A stretch of DNA of 64,000 nt, from positions 3,883,001-3,947,000 of the forward strand of contig NZ_CP097800.1 in assembly GCF_000612545.2 (NCBI RefSeq), given 5' to 3'. The translations under genes were made by a program, and so were the position numbers. Positions 17,201-27,821 of this stretch are shown piece after piece; positions within the stretch are counted from its first letter, which is position 1; the number at the start of each line of letters is the position of its first letter. The DNA comes from Streptomyces sp. PCS3-D2. GTDB lineage: Bacteria > Actinomycetota > Actinomycetes > Streptomycetales > Streptomycetaceae. The notes below the pieces were generated by a model. That model saw nothing but the letters and a program-made list of their open reading frames with translations. It was not told where the DNA came from and did no database searches.

Positions 17201-17947
17201 GTGCCGACACTGATCGGTTCGGTACAGAGGGCGCTGAGGCTGCTCGAAGCGGCGGGATCCCACCGCGAGGGAGCCCCGGCGAAGCAACTGGCGCGTGAGG
17301 CCGGGCTTCCGCTTCCCACCGCCTACCACCTGCTGCGCACTCTGACGCACGAGGGCTATCTGCGCAGGGAGAGCGGAGTCTTCGTACTGGGCGCGGCGGC
17401 AGGGCGACTGGCCGGCGGCGGACTCCAGCAGAAACGTCGCACCATGATCCTCGACTCGCTCGCTCACTTCCGCGACGCGGTGGGGGCGCCCGTCTACTTC
17501 GCGGTCTACCGCGAGGGTGAAATCGAGGTGGTGGGGGTCTCGGACACCCCGGGCCGTCCCGCGTGCGAGGAGTGGGCCGACTTCCGCGCCACCGGATTCG
17601 CGCACGCCATCGGGCAGTGCCTGCTCGGCCAGCTCGACGAGAGTGCGCGCAGGGACTATTACGACCGCCATCCGGTAGAGGCCATCACTCCTTATACCGT
17701 GCGCGATCTGCATGCCTTGGAGAACCGGATCGGGGCCCTCGGGCGAATGCAGCCTGTAATCGAGCGTCAGGAATATGCCCTGGGCACAGTCTGTGCCGCG
17801 ATCCCCATCACGGCCGGCGATACGGCCGCGACGATGGCCATTTCCTTGCCCCTGCACCAGGAAGATCGATTGCTGTATGTAGTCGATCGACTACGGAGTG
17901 AAGTAGGCGCGCTGTTGAGCACCCTCTCGTTCTCTATCAGTATCTGA
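17201..17947 (+). CDS. ssgR: IclR-family regulator SsgR, activator of ssgA
   Basis: A 248-residue protein with an N-terminal winged helix (TLIGSVQRALRLLEAAG, AREAGLPLPTAYHLLRTL, residues 2-55) and an IclR-type effector domain (residues about 80-245). It lies 97 bp upstream of ssgA on the same strand. In S. coelicolor SsgR directly activates ssgA at the onset of sporulation, and the position and family agree. The start is taken as the GTG at 17201, just before the conserved PTLIGS; the frame continues upstream to 17066 without similarity, so a longer form cannot be excluded. The C-terminal 80 residues use several less-preferred codons (ATA-, AAT- and TAT-rich), giving a local dip in G+C. Confidence 0.9.
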   Translation: MPTLIGSVQRALRLLEAAGSHREGAPAKQLAREAGLPLPTAYHLLRTLTHEGYLRRESGVFVLGAAAGRLAGGGLQQKRRTMILDSLAHFRDAVGAPVYFAVYREGEIEVVGVSDTPGRPACEEWADFRATGFAHAIGQCLLGQLDESARRDYYDRHPVEAITPYTVRDLHALENRIGALGRMQPVIERQEYALGTVCAAIPITAGDTAATMAISLPLHQEDRLLYVVDRLRSEVGALLSTLSFSISI

Positions 17948-18044
17948 AAACTCACTCCTTGTGATCTGCTCGCGCTTCCACCACTCTTGTCAAGAGGGTC
18001 CTGGGGGGTCATTCCTGGCCACTTCCACTACAGCGGGGTAGGCA

Positions 18045-18503
18045 ATGCGCGAGTCGGTACAGGCAGAGGTCATGATGAGTTTCCTCGTTTCCGAGGAGCT
18101 CTCGTTCCGGATCCCGGTGGAACTCCGGTACGACGCCCGTGATCCCTACGCAGTCCGCCTGACCTTCCACCTTCCCGGAGACGCGCCCGTGACCTGGGCG
18201 TTCGGCCGGGAGCTGCTCCTCGACGGCATCAACAAGCCGTGTGGTGACGGCGATGTGCATATCGCCCCCACCTGCCCCGAGGAGCTGTCCGACGTCCACA
18301 TCCGGCTTCAGGTCGGCGGCGACCGTGCCCTGTTCCGGGCCAGCGCGGCACCGCTCGTCGCGTTCCTCGACCGCACCGATCGGCTCGTGCCGCTCGGACA
18401 GGAACGGAACACGGGCGACTTCGAGGAACACCTGGACGAGGCACTCGGCAGAATCCTGGCCGAGTCGCGGCAGAACGAGCAGAACGAGCAGAACGCGGGC
18501 TGA
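18045..18503 (+). CDS. ssgA: sporulation and cell-division activator SsgA
   Basis: A 152-residue SsgA-like protein, MRESVQAEVMMSFLVSEELS..., close to S. coelicolor SsgA over its length (VTWAFGRELLLDGI, HIRLQVGGDRALFR, SAAPLVAFLDRTD). SsgA localises to future septum sites in aerial hyphae and, with SsgB, recruits FtsZ during sporulation; the family is found only in morphologically complex actinomycetes. It lies directly after ssgR. The C-terminus carries an unusual short repeat, RQNEQNEQNAG, encoded by tandem CAGAACGAG units. This tail is longer than in the S. coelicolor protein as I recall it. Confidence 0.95.
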   Translation: MRESVQAEVMMSFLVSEELSFRIPVELRYDARDPYAVRLTFHLPGDAPVTWAFGRELLLDGINKPCGDGDVHIAPTCPEELSDVHIRLQVGGDRALFRASAAPLVAFLDRTDRLVPLGQERNTGDFEEHLDEALGRILAESRQNEQNEQNAG

Positions 18504-18614
18504 ACCGCAGTCCGGGTCCGCTCGCTCCCGCGCGCCGATGAGTGGTCCTTGCCCGCTCACCCTTCGGGCCGAAGCGCGGTCCCGGCCCGCTCATCCCTCG
18601 GGCCGAACCACCGT

Positions 18615-19994
18615 TCAGCGCTTGCGCCGCCGGCCCCGGCCGCCGCGTGCCGGCCCCGAGCCCGGTGCGGCGTCCGGGGATTCCGGCCGGTCGGCCGACA
18701 CGACCAGCGCCGCGAGTGCCGTCGTCACGGGCACCGAGGCCACGAGACCGATCGAGCCGACGAGGGTCCGTACGATCTCCACCGCGACCAGTTCGCTGTT
18801 CGCCACCGCTCCCATGCTGCTGTTGGCGATCGAGAACAGCAGGAGCAAGGGGAGCGCGGCGCCCGCGTAGGCCAGTACCAGGGTGTTGACCACCGACGCG
18901 ATGTGGTCGCGGCCGATCCGGATGGCGGCCCGATACAGGGCCCGGGGGCCCATCGACGGGTCGGCCTGGTGCAGTTCCCAGACCGCCGAGGTCTGGGTGA
19001 CCGTCACGTCGTCGAGGACGCCCAGCGATCCGATGATGATCCCGGCGAGCAGCAGACCGCTCATGTCGATGTCCGGGTACAGACCGTGGATCAGACCGGT
19101 GTTGTCGTCGGTGTTCCCGCTGAGGAACGCCCAGTCGATGAACACCGAACCCAGCAGGCCGATCAGCAGCAACGACACGAGCGTCCCCAGGACCGCCACG
19201 GAGGTGCGTGCGGTCAGGCCGTGGCACATGTAGAGCGCGATCAGCATGATGGCGCTCGCCCCGACCACCGCGACCACCAGCGGGTTCGATCCCTGGAGGA
19301 TGGCGGGGAGGATGAAGAGCGTCAGCACGCCGAAGCTGACGACGAGTGCGATCAGCGCGAAGAGCCCGCGCATCCGGCCGACGAGGACGACCGAGAGCGC
19401 GAAGATGCCGGCCAGCGCCGCCAGTGGAAGTTTGCGGTTCACGTCGATCACCGAGTACTGGAGGTCGCGCGGCGCGTCGGGGGCGTACGCGACCACCACC
19501 TCCTGGCCGTCCGCGAGCTGCCGCGGTGCGCCCGGCTGGACGATCTCCACGAAGGTGCGTCCCCGGTCCGGGCCGCTCCCGACCTCGACGGTGGCCTTCT
19601 TGCACTCGCCGGTCTGCGCGGCCCGGGCCTCGCGCCCCGTCGGGGTCGACACCTCGCCGGTCGGCGGCACCTGCCCGGCGTTCACGGACGCGCAGTCGAC
19701 GCGTTCCAGTGAGACGACCTTGGCCTGCTGGGTCTGCCGGTCGAAGCCCACCCCGGTCCGCTCGTGGTCCGGGGCGCCGCCCGGCCAGAGGACCGCCAGA
19801 CCGGCGAACACGGCGACGGCAAAGGGGATCAGCACCGCCGCGATGACCTTGCGCAGGTGCTTCGAGACGGGGGCGGCCGGTCCGTGACCGTGGCTGTGGG
19901 AATGGCCGGAGGAGTGCCCGTGTCCGGCGTGCGCGTGGCCGGAGTGGCTGCCGGTCTCGGTGGGCTCGGTGGGGGGCTGCGGCGAGGACGTCAC
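18615..19994 (-). CDS. YibE/F-family multi-span membrane protein
   Basis: A 459-residue membrane protein. It starts with a cytoplasmic His/Gly/Ser-rich stretch (HSGHAHAGHGHSSGHSHSHG, residues about 17-36) that could bind metal. One membrane span and a soluble domain of about 120 residues follow, then a hydrophobic core of seven to eight spans with the family blocks VVAVVGASAIMLIALYMCHGL and GSLGVLDDVTVTQTSAVWEL. The YibE/F family has no firmly known function. The gene stands alone, ends near ssgA and diverges from thiC. Metal transport is a guess from the His-rich head. Confidence 0.85.
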   Translation of the reverse strand: MTSSPQPPTEPTETGSHSGHAHAGHGHSSGHSHSHGHGPAAPVSKHLRKVIAAVLIPFAVAVFAGLAVLWPGGAPDHERTGVGFDRQTQQAKVVSLERVDCASVNAGQVPPTGEVSTPTGREARAAQTGECKKATVEVGSGPDRGRTFVEIVQPGAPRQLADGQEVVVAYAPDAPRDLQYSVIDVNRKLPLAALAGIFALSVVLVGRMRGLFALIALVVSFGVLTLFILPAILQGSNPLVVAVVGASAIMLIALYMCHGLTARTSVAVLGTLVSLLLIGLLGSVFIDWAFLSGNTDDNTGLIHGLYPDIDMSGLLLAGIIIGSLGVLDDVTVTQTSAVWELHQADPSMGPRALYRAAIRIGRDHIASVVNTLVLAYAGAALPLLLLFSIANSSMGAVANSELVAVEIVRTLVGSIGLVASVPVTTALAALVVSADRPESPDAAPGSGPARGGRGRRRKR

Positions 19995-20076
19995 CAGCAG
20001 ATCATCGCAAGAGATGAGGGGGGCCCACTGTTCAGCACGCCATGGATGACGCTAGCGTGGGGGCTACTTTGCACAA

Positions 20077-22003
<1,927 letters not shown>

Positions 22004-22016
22004 CCCAGCCGAAAGG

Positions 22017-22054
22017 ACCGGCCCGCGACCTCATGGGGGGAGTCGCGGGCCGGT
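22017..22054. terminator. terminator after thiC
   Basis: ACCGGCCCGCGAC (22017-22029) pairs perfectly with GTCGCGGGCCGGT (22042-22054) around the loop CTCATGGGGGGA. It serves thiC and the converging lipoprotein gene, whose stop is at 22059. Confidence 0.88.
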
Positions 22055-22058
22055 GTCG

Positions 22059-22790
22059 TTACTGCGGTGCGCCTGTTTGCTGGGCTGCACGGAGGCGTTC
22101 TATCTGCTTTGTGATGAGGTCGGCTGGGAAGGAGGCGGTTCCACCCACGTTGAGCGCCGAGAAGGACGCGATGGTGTTGCCGGTCCGTACGACGACAAAC
22201 GTCTCGTTGCGGTCTCCCCCCTTCTCGGCACCCAGGGGAATGGTTTCCGTGTAGCTGACTGCTTCGTCCCCGAAGGACGGAGCCGGCGCCGGCGCAACCG
22301 TGGCGGTGAACTTTCCGGACCAAGCCTCGCCGTCGTAGGTCCGGCAGGAGGAGAGCGACTGCCTGAGATCCACGAAGCGCTGCTGGGCCCTGCCGTCCTC
22401 ATAGGAAGCGAGGGTCGAGCCGCCGCCCCAGATGTCGTCCTTCCAGTTGAAGATCTGGAAGATGTGAGCGTGTGAATCCCTGGCATTGAGTACGTCACGG
22501 ACGGTTTGGCAGGCGGGGACCGAGGCCGGTGCGAAGGATCGCCTAGTGCCCTCGGGCACGGGTTCCTGCACTTCGATGAGGCCGTCGCGTACCTGCGGAA
22601 CTTCGCCGTTCTTGAAGGCGACAGCTTTCAGCTGCATCAGCGTCAGAGGTGCCGCCGTAGCCGCGGGCGAGGGGGCGGAAGACGGTGTCTCCTGCTGGGA
22701 TGTCGACGAGGACGCTGTGGTGCACCCAGTTGCGGCGAACAGGGCTGTGATGGCAGCGGTCGGCAGTAGCCATCGCGTACGGGCTTGCAT
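22059..22790 (-). CDS. hypothetical secreted lipoprotein
   Basis: A 243-residue protein with a lipoprotein signal: a basic start ([10 protein letters not shown]), a hydrophobic core, and the lipobox ATGC, with Cys about residue 21. A Ser/Thr/Pro-rich linker (residues 22-50) and a soluble domain of about 190 residues follow ([49 protein letters not shown]). The two Cys may form a disulfide. I do not recognise the domain; the general look is of Streptomyces sensor-type lipoproteins of unknown function. The gene lies exactly between thiC and a duplicate thiC 3' end, and its base and codon use look less GC-rich than its neighbours, consistent with a recent insertion. Confidence 0.75.
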   Translation of the reverse strand: MQARTRWLLPTAAITALFAATGCTTASSSTSQQETPSSAPSPAATAAPLTLMQLKAVAFKNGEVPQVRDGLIEVQEPVPEGTRRSFAPASVPACQTVRDVLNARDSHAHIFQIFNWKDDIWGGGSTLASYEDGRAQQRFVDLRQSLSSCRTYDGEAWSGKFTATVAPAPAPSFGDEAVSYTETIPLGAEKGGDRNETFVVVRTGNTIASFSALNVGGTASFPADLITKQIERLRAAQQTGAPQ

Positions 22791-22882
22791 GGTCCCCCCG
22801 GACTCTTGTGGACGAGAGGTCGACGCTAGCGAGTGGGATACGTGCTCACCAGCACGTTTCGATGAAGAGTGTGGGGGTGGAG

Positions 22883-23026
22883 ATGTGCTCGATGAAGATC
22901 TCGCAGGACATCCGCCGCGAGCACGGCGGGGACCTGAAGGCGGAGGAGATCCAGGCCGGCATGGCGGAGAAGTCCGCCGAGTTCGCGGCCTCGGGCAACC
23001 GCGTCTACCTCCCGCTGGCCGACTGA
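22883..23026 (+). pseudogene. orphan thiC 3'-end fragment
   Basis: The 47 in-frame codons [16 protein letters not shown]...[15 protein letters not shown] repeat the C-terminus of ThiC. The last 18 residues (KSAEFAASG...LPLAD) are identical to the intact gene, while the middle differs ([10 protein letters not shown] against [10 protein letters not shown]). The 15-bp TGCTCGATGAAGATC occurs in both, at 21854 and 22886, 1,032 bp apart. There is no thiC sequence 5' of it and it cannot encode a working enzyme. It is followed by its own terminator, of the same design as that after thiC. It is best read as the displaced original end of thiC. Confidence 0.85.
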
Positions 23027-23050
23027 GACCGGCCGTCAGGTACCGGATGC

Positions 23051-23093
23051 GGCGCGGACCCGCGACCCATGGGGGGAGTCGCGGGTCCGCGCC
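23051..23093. terminator. terminator after the thiC fragment
   Basis: GGCGCGGACCCGCGAC (23051-23066) pairs perfectly with GTCGCGGGTCCGCGCC (23078-23093) around CCATGGGGGGA. The inner stem and loop nearly match the hairpin at 22017. It also serves the converging glycosyltransferase gene, whose stop is at 23095. Confidence 0.88.
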
Positions 23094-23094
23094 G

Positions 23095-24300
23095 TCAGGC
23101 CGCCGCCCGGTACTCCGGACCCAGCTTGGCCAGGGCGAACGCGCGGTTCTCGACCACCCGTTCCCGCTGGCTCTCCGGGAGCCCGTCCTCCCGCCGGAGG
23201 CGTTCGCAGCACTCCAGCGACTCCTCGTACGCGCCGACCCAGTAGGCGGCGACCGCGAGCTCGTCGAGCGCACGCCACGCGTACCAGTCGAACTCGACGA
23301 ACAGGATGTCCTCGGGGCGCGGGATCCGCGCCGCCTGACGGGCGAACAGGTACGCCAGCTCGAAGCGGCCGTCCAGACGGCACAGGCGGGCCAGGTCGCC
23401 GAGCGCCTCGGCCCGGCCGGGCCGGCTCTCGTGGGCGCGGAGGTAGCGGTCCGTCACCTCGGCCGGCGGGCGCCGGAGACCTGCCGCGAGCCGTGCCGCG
23501 TAGAGCCGTGCGCAGAACGCCTCCTCGGCGAAGCCGCCCATGGCCGCCCGTCGGTCGTATGCGGCGAGGGACTTCTCCGGCTCGCCCGCGTCGCGCCAGC
23601 TCTGGGCGAGGTAGAAGGCGTAGCGGGCGTTTTCCGGTTCCTCCAGGAGGCCCTTCTCCAGGATTCCGGCGTCGCGGAGGTACTTCTCCCGGTCGCCCCC
23701 CTCGCCCTGCCGGGCTCCGCCGCCGATGACGCGGATGTGGAAGCCCTCCAGGACTCCGCGGGTGAACGGGTCCGCGCAGTCGAGGTACTCGTGCAGGACA
23801 CCGACGTATGTCCAGGGCAGCCGGGTGGTGACCAGAGCGGGGCGCCAGTGGATGACGGGCTGGTGGTGCACCGCGATGCCGTACGAATCGGAAGTGAGCT
23901 CCGGCATCTGGAATCCGGGATCCACCTCGATCACGTCGTCCGCGTCCACGAAGAGCAGGTAGTCCGCGTGGGAGCGGGCCAGGTCGATCGCCTCGCTGCG
24001 GCTGCCGTCGAATCCCTTCCAGGGCCGTTCGTACAGGGTGCCCGGGAGGTCGGCGAGGAATTCACGGATGATCTCCTGGGTTCCGTCCGTCGAACCGGTG
24101 TCGACGATCACCCAGGTGTCGATCAATGGGCGCACGGATTCGAGACAGCGCCTGATCACCGCGGCCTCGTTCTTCACGATCATGTTCAGACAGACTTTTG
24201 CTTTCAAGGATCCCGTCCACGGTGGTGGTGAAGACGACCGTGAGGCGACCGTAGGGACCGGGGCAGGGGGGTGCAAGGAAGCCACGGTGCGCGCCGCCAT
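23095..24300 (-). CDS. family 2 glycosyltransferase with C-terminal helical repeats
   Basis: A 401-residue protein at most. The N-terminal GT-A domain begins VCLNMIVKNEAAVIRRCLES (residues 36-55). It has the nucleotide-binding DTGSTDGT (near 67) and the metal-binding DADD (near 118), typical of GT2 enzymes related to SunS-type and LOS glycosyltransferases. The C-terminal half (ARYAFYLAQSWRDAGEPEKSL, FCARLYAARLAAG) looks like TPR helices. The start is uncertain: the ATG at 24300 gives 31 extra residues, and a TTG at 24207 places the domain at the N-terminus. No transporter or polymerase gene is nearby, so the acceptor (protein, lipid or small molecule) is unknown. Confidence 0.85.
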   Translation of the reverse strand: MAARTVASLHPPAPVPTVASRSSSPPPWTGSLKAKVCLNMIVKNEAAVIRRCLESVRPLIDTWVIVDTGSTDGTQEIIREFLADLPGTLYERPWKGFDGSRSEAIDLARSHADYLLFVDADDVIEVDPGFQMPELTSDSYGIAVHHQPVIHWRPALVTTRLPWTYVGVLHEYLDCADPFTRGVLEGFHIRVIGGGARQGEGGDREKYLRDAGILEKGLLEEPENARYAFYLAQSWRDAGEPEKSLAAYDRRAAMGGFAEEAFCARLYAARLAAGLRRPPAEVTDRYLRAHESRPGRAEALGDLARLCRLDGRFELAYLFARQAARIPRPEDILFVEFDWYAWRALDELAVAAYWVGAYEESLECCERLRREDGLPESQRERVVENRAFALAKLGPEYRAAA

Positions 24301-24442
24301 TGGGGCCCTGTCGCTGGTCCGATGAGATGACTGCAGAGCGAGGCGATCGGCACGTCCGGTCCGATTTACCCACTATGGGCGAGGCGGCCCGTCCGGGCCG
24401 ATCGCACATCGTTCGACTCGGTTTCCAGAAGGAGCGGCTTAT

Positions 24443-25306
24443 ATGAGCCCCGTGAACAGGACCAGGTCACCCCTCGGCCCGGTGGCCCGGCGAAGTGCCG
24501 TGGTGAAGGGAGGCACGCTGGCGTCGCTCGCCCTGGTGGTGGCGGGCATCGCCAGCCCGGCGTTCGCCACCGCACAGAGTGTGCAGTCGGCCGCGACGGT
24601 CCGGCCGGCGACTCCGACCGGCGGGGGAGACTGCACGACGCAGAAGAGCCGGAACCACGATCCGAGGACGGTGGACACCCAGGCCGGCCCGCGCGGCGGC
24701 GGCGACAAGTGCGACGGGCAGCGGGGCCCGACCGGTCCCACGGGGCCCACGGGTCCGCGCGGCCCGCAGGGTCCTCCGGGCGAGGACGGGGCCGACGGCG
24801 CGACGGGTGCCACCGGCGCAACCGGTGCCACGGGTGCCACCGGTGCGACGGGTGCGACGGGTGCGACGGGTGCCACCGGTGCGCCGGGTGCCTGCGTGGA
24901 CGTCGACGCCGTCCGGGACAACAACGACCGCGAGTTCAAGGCGGCGCTCACCCCCGACGGCATCACCTACGCGGGTGTCCGCGAGGTCCAGGGCGACACG
25001 GTGGGTACCTGGCTCTGGTACGACCTCACCACCAACGAGGAGGGCGACTACCCGACCGGCGCCTGCGGGGTCTCCATCTCCCACCAGGCCAACCGGCTGG
25101 AGATCGAAGTGATCACTCAGACCGGCACGATCTGGGACACGTTCTGCGACGTGGTCCCGGGCACGCCCGACACGCTCTCGTGCGACGGGGTCTGGAACGC
25201 GGCGAACCCGCAGCCCATGCCGGGCGACGGGCCGACGCCGGTGCGCGCCATCGCCGAGCCGGTGCGCCCGATGGACCCCAACCACCTGCCGAAGACGCTG
25301 AAGTAG
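24443..25306 (+). CDS. secreted collagen-like repeat protein
   Basis: A 287-residue protein. It has a signal sequence (hydrophobic [17 protein letters not shown], residues 26-42), a Cys-containing spacer, and a Gly-X-Y collagen-like tract (residues about 92-149). The tract consists of GPT/GPR/GPQ triplets followed by nine GAT triplets. A globular C-terminal domain of about 135 residues with further Cys follows ([27 protein letters not shown]). Bacterial collagen-like proteins form trimeric stalks at the cell surface. It ends HLPKTLK, which resembles but is not a sortase signal (no Gly, membrane span or charged tail), so it is probably released. It has no operon partner. Confidence 0.85.
   Translation: MSPVNRTRSPLGPVARRSAVVKGGTLASLALVVAGIASPAFATAQSVQSAATVRPATPTGGGDCTTQKSRNHDPRTVDTQAGPRGGGDKCDGQRGPTGPTGPTGPRGPQGPPGEDGADGATGATGATGATGATGATGATGATGATGAPGACVDVDAVRDNNDREFKAALTPDGITYAGVREVQGDTVGTWLWYDLTTNEEGDYPTGACGVSISHQANRLEIEVITQTGTIWDTFCDVVPGTPDTLSCDGVWNAANPQPMPGDGPTPVRAIAEPVRPMDPNHLPKTLK
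24797..24877 (+). repeat. nine Gly-Ala-Thr codon triplets in the collagen-like gene
   Basis: Nine consecutive 9-bp units encoding Gly-Ala-Thr, with synonymous changes at third positions (GGTGCGACG, GGTGCCACC and similar). This is a coding tandem repeat that may vary in copy number between strains by slippage. Confidence 0.85.
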
Positions 25307-25315
25307 AGCGCCGTG

Positions 25316-25341
25316 CCGGCCGGAGTGCCTACTCCGGCCGG
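25316..25341. terminator. bidirectional terminator after the collagen-like gene
   Basis: CCGGCCGGAGT (25316-25326) pairs perfectly with ACTCCGGCCGG (25331-25341) across GCCT. It includes the stop codon of the converging membrane-protein gene. Confidence 0.82.
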
Positions 25342-26138
25342 TGCTCGGGGCCCCCGAAGTCCGGGCTGGTGAAGTCCGGCGGTGTGTAGCCGGGCGGGGA
25401 CTCCCGCGACGAGGGTCCCGGACTGGAGAAGTCGGGCCGGGTGTACCCCAGGCTGGGGATGCGCCCGGCCCCCGGCGTGCGGGGGGTCGGGAAGCCCGGG
25501 ACCGCACTCGGATCGGCCAGCGCGTCCCGCAGGAACGGAATGATGCCGCGCTCCAGCAGGGCGTGCCGCCATGCCTCACGGGCCCGCGCCACCTCGTCGG
25601 GTATCGCCTCGGTCTCGTCCGCCGCCACCTCGGTCGCACTGTTGCGGACGGCCGTGACCAGCAGCCCGATCACGGCGCAGAGCAGGGCCACCGCGGTGAG
25701 CGCCCCGAAGAGCCAGCCGGCCGTCAGCATGGTCCGGGCGAAGGCCGGTTCGGGCTCGATCATCTTCAGGATGTAGCCGACGAGCAGGAAGATCAGCATC
25801 GCGGTGCCCGCCAGGACCGGTGCGAGGACCGCGACCACGGCGCTGACGCCCGCGCCGCCGCTGCTCCGGTCGTCGTTCTCGTCCCCCGCCGCGCCGGGCG
25901 CGGAGAGCGCCTCGTCGCGGCGTTCCTCGCGGACCTTCACGTAGTGGACGTACTCGGCGGCCGCCGCGGCCGCCAGCAGGGCGCTGGCGCCCTGGGCCAT
26001 GGTGCGCAGCTGTTCGGCGTTCAGCCGCTCGCCGAGTGCGGCGAGCTCGGGCCGTTCGCCGGCGGCGCGCAGTGCCTCGTCGATGAGCCGGTCGAACTCC
26101 GGTCGGTCTTCGGTCAGCAGGTGCGGAGCGCTGGTCAT
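25329..26138 (-). CDS. hypothetical membrane protein with Pro-rich C-terminal tail
   Basis: A 269-residue protein. Residues 1 to about 80 are soluble and helical (MTSAPHLLTEDRPEFDRLIDEALR). Two membrane spans follow (VVAVLAPVLAGTAMLIFLLVG and LTAGWLFGALTAVALLCAVIG), and then a C-terminal region with an imperfect repeat of Tyr-Thr-(R/P)-Pro-Asp-Phe units (YTRPDF, YTPPDF, and TSPDFGG). The ATG at 26138 is chosen because GGGGG lies six bases before it; the frame is open further upstream but without coding character. I recognise no family. It follows the PPP phosphatase gene on the same strand by 154 bp. Confidence 0.7.
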   Translation of the reverse strand: MTSAPHLLTEDRPEFDRLIDEALRAAGERPELAALGERLNAEQLRTMAQGASALLAAAAAAEYVHYVKVREERRDEALSAPGAAGDENDDRSSGGAGVSAVVAVLAPVLAGTAMLIFLLVGYILKMIEPEPAFARTMLTAGWLFGALTAVALLCAVIGLLVTAVRNSATEVAADETEAIPDEVARAREAWRHALLERGIIPFLRDALADPSAVPGFPTPRTPGAGRIPSLGYTRPDFSSPGPSSRESPPGYTPPDFTSPDFGGPEHRPE

Positions 26139-26292
26139 GTGCATCCCCCGATGCTCCGTAGAAGCCGGTTTCCCCGCGTAGACCCGGGTGCCGGCCGAAA
26201 CGGAGGAGAGCCTGCTACGGATAGTGCGATGGTAGAGCGCCCACACCACGCCGTGACAGGGGCTTTCCGGAAATACCCCTCTGCGTAAGCTC

Positions 26293-27591
26293 TCAGTCGC
26301 TCAGCGGAAACCGTACGACGAGCAGCTTGCCCGCCATCGTCACCCCGCCGTCCATCGCGATGGCGAGCCCGTCCGCGTACACGTGCGGGCCGTCCACGGC
26401 CTCGGGTCCCCGGGTGTCGTCGCCGTCCTCGGTGCCCACTTCGCCGAGCAGGTAGGGGATGGGGCTGTGGCCGTGCACCACCCGGCTGCCGCCGTAGGTG
26501 TCGAGCAGTTCGCGGACGGCCTGGGGGCCGGTCTCCTCGTCGCGGAAGGCGAAGCGCTTGGTGAACTTCCGGAAGAGGTCCCAGGTGATGTCCACGTCGC
26601 CCCGGTTGAGGAGCTCGTGGATGGTGTCGTTGACGTCCTCGATGGAGTCGCCGTAGTCCAGGTAGGCCGTGGTGTCGGAGTGCAGCAGCAGGTGGTCCTC
26701 CTCCAGCACGGCCGCGTCCAGCCGCGACATCCACTGGATGTGCACGTCCTGCAGGCGCTCCATGTCGCTGCGCTGGCCGCCGTTGAGCAGCCAGGCGGCC
26801 TGGAAGGTGGCGGTGCCGGCGCCGGACACGACGGGGGTGTCGCCGAACCGCTTGGCGCCGATGAGCAGCAGCTCGTGATTGCCCATCAGGGCCTTGCAGT
26901 AGCCGCCGGCGGCGGCCGCCTCGGCGGACAACCGCATCACGAGGTCGATGACGCCGATGCCGTCCGGGCCGCGGTCGGTGAAGTCGCCGAGGAACCAGAG
27001 CCGTGCGTTGCCCGCGGACCAGCTGCCCTCCGCGTCGATCAGCCCCTGGGCGTGCAGCTCGGCGACGAGTTCGTCGAGGTAGCCGTGTACGTCGCCCACG
27101 ACGTACAGCGGGCCGGGGCCGGCGGTGTCCTGCGGGACGTACTGGACCTGGACGGTGTCGCCGGGGCCGCCGAGCGTGCCGCGGCCGATGACGGGGAGGT
27201 CCCGGTAGGTCGGGGTGTAGCCCTCGAGGTCGTCCTCGTCGGGGCCCCGGCCCGTCGCGTGCACCGGTTCGGCATCCGCGTGCGCGTGGCCCTGCGGGTC
27301 CCCGTGCGGGGGCTCCTCGCGGCGCGGGTCGTGCTGCGGCTCATGGTGCGGCTCGTGGTGCCGGACCGGGGGCGCCGGGGGTGCGGGCGGCTGCGGCGGG
27401 TGGCCGGGCTGCGGGGGCACGGAGGATCGTGCGCCGTCCTCGTAGTACGCGGGGTACTCGCCGTACACGGGAGCCTCGTTCGGCAGACCGGTGGATACGG
27501 CGTACGGGGCGGCGGGTTCGGTGACTGGCACCCGGAAGTCCCGCAGCGTCTCCGTCCGCATCGCGGGTCCCTGACCGGCCCCCTGAGTCAT
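26293..27591 (-). CDS. PPP-family metallophosphatase (bis(5'-nucleosyl)-tetraphosphatase / Ser-Thr phosphatase type)
   Basis: A 432-residue protein. Residues 1 to about 140 are a disordered Pro/His-rich region (PPQPPAPPAPP, HHEPHHEPQHDP) unique to this architecture. The catalytic domain has GDVHGYLDE (near 165), GDFTDRGPDG (near 200), GNHELLL (near 235), and later HGH. These are the di-metal ligands and catalytic His of the PPP phosphoesterases. The activity could be protein-Ser/Thr dephosphorylation or diadenosine tetraphosphate hydrolysis. The ATG at 27591 has GGAGGGG four bases upstream. A perfect 11-bp-stem hairpin precedes it. Confidence 0.85.
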   Translation of the reverse strand: MTQGAGQGPAMRTETLRDFRVPVTEPAAPYAVSTGLPNEAPVYGEYPAYYEDGARSSVPPQPGHPPQPPAPPAPPVRHHEPHHEPQHDPRREEPPHGDPQGHAHADAEPVHATGRGPDEDDLEGYTPTYRDLPVIGRGTLGGPGDTVQVQYVPQDTAGPGPLYVVGDVHGYLDELVAELHAQGLIDAEGSWSAGNARLWFLGDFTDRGPDGIGVIDLVMRLSAEAAAAGGYCKALMGNHELLLIGAKRFGDTPVVSGAGTATFQAAWLLNGGQRSDMERLQDVHIQWMSRLDAAVLEEDHLLLHSDTTAYLDYGDSIEDVNDTIHELLNRGDVDITWDLFRKFTKRFAFRDEETGPQAVRELLDTYGGSRVVHGHSPIPYLLGEVGTEDGDDTRGPEAVDGPHVYADGLAIAMDGGVTMAGKLLVVRFPLSD

Positions 27592-27627
27592 CGACCCCTC
27601 CACCACCGTCGCGCTGCCGTACACCTG

Positions 27628-27660
27628 CGGACCCTCCTGACCTCCTGGGAGGAGGGTCCG
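27628..27660. terminator. hairpin between the LacI-type gene and the phosphatase gene
   Basis: CGGACCCTCCT (27628-27638) pairs with AGGAGGGTCCG (27650-27660). It lies between two minus-strand genes: either the terminator of the LacI-family gene, 162 bp past its stop, or a leader hairpin of the phosphatase mRNA. The rest of the gap shows nothing I recognise. Confidence 0.55.
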
Positions 27661-27821
27661 TGATGTCGTGCGCCCATCATAGGAATGCGGCTCGCGCTGT
27701 GTGACGCACCAGGGGTGGTGAATCCTTTGCGGAGCGTATCGTTCCTACCGTTTTTGCCCGATATTGCCGTTGCTGAAATCCTGGACCGACCGCCGATCAG
27801 GCCGACCGGACGGTCTGCCGG

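Noticed and set aside
18549-19712. Long plus-strand frame opposite the YibE/F gene
   Set aside because: It reads as low-complexity Arg/Gly/Asp/Glu and is antisense to a clear membrane protein.
24797-24877. Possible CRISPR array or mobile repeat in the tandem GAT-coding units
   Set aside because: The units are 9 bp with no spacers, in frame and encode collagen-like triplets.
25286-25306. C-terminal HLPKTLK of the collagen-like protein as a sortase LPxTG signal
   Set aside because: The Gly is replaced and there is no following hydrophobic segment or positive tail, so anchoring by sortase is unlikely.
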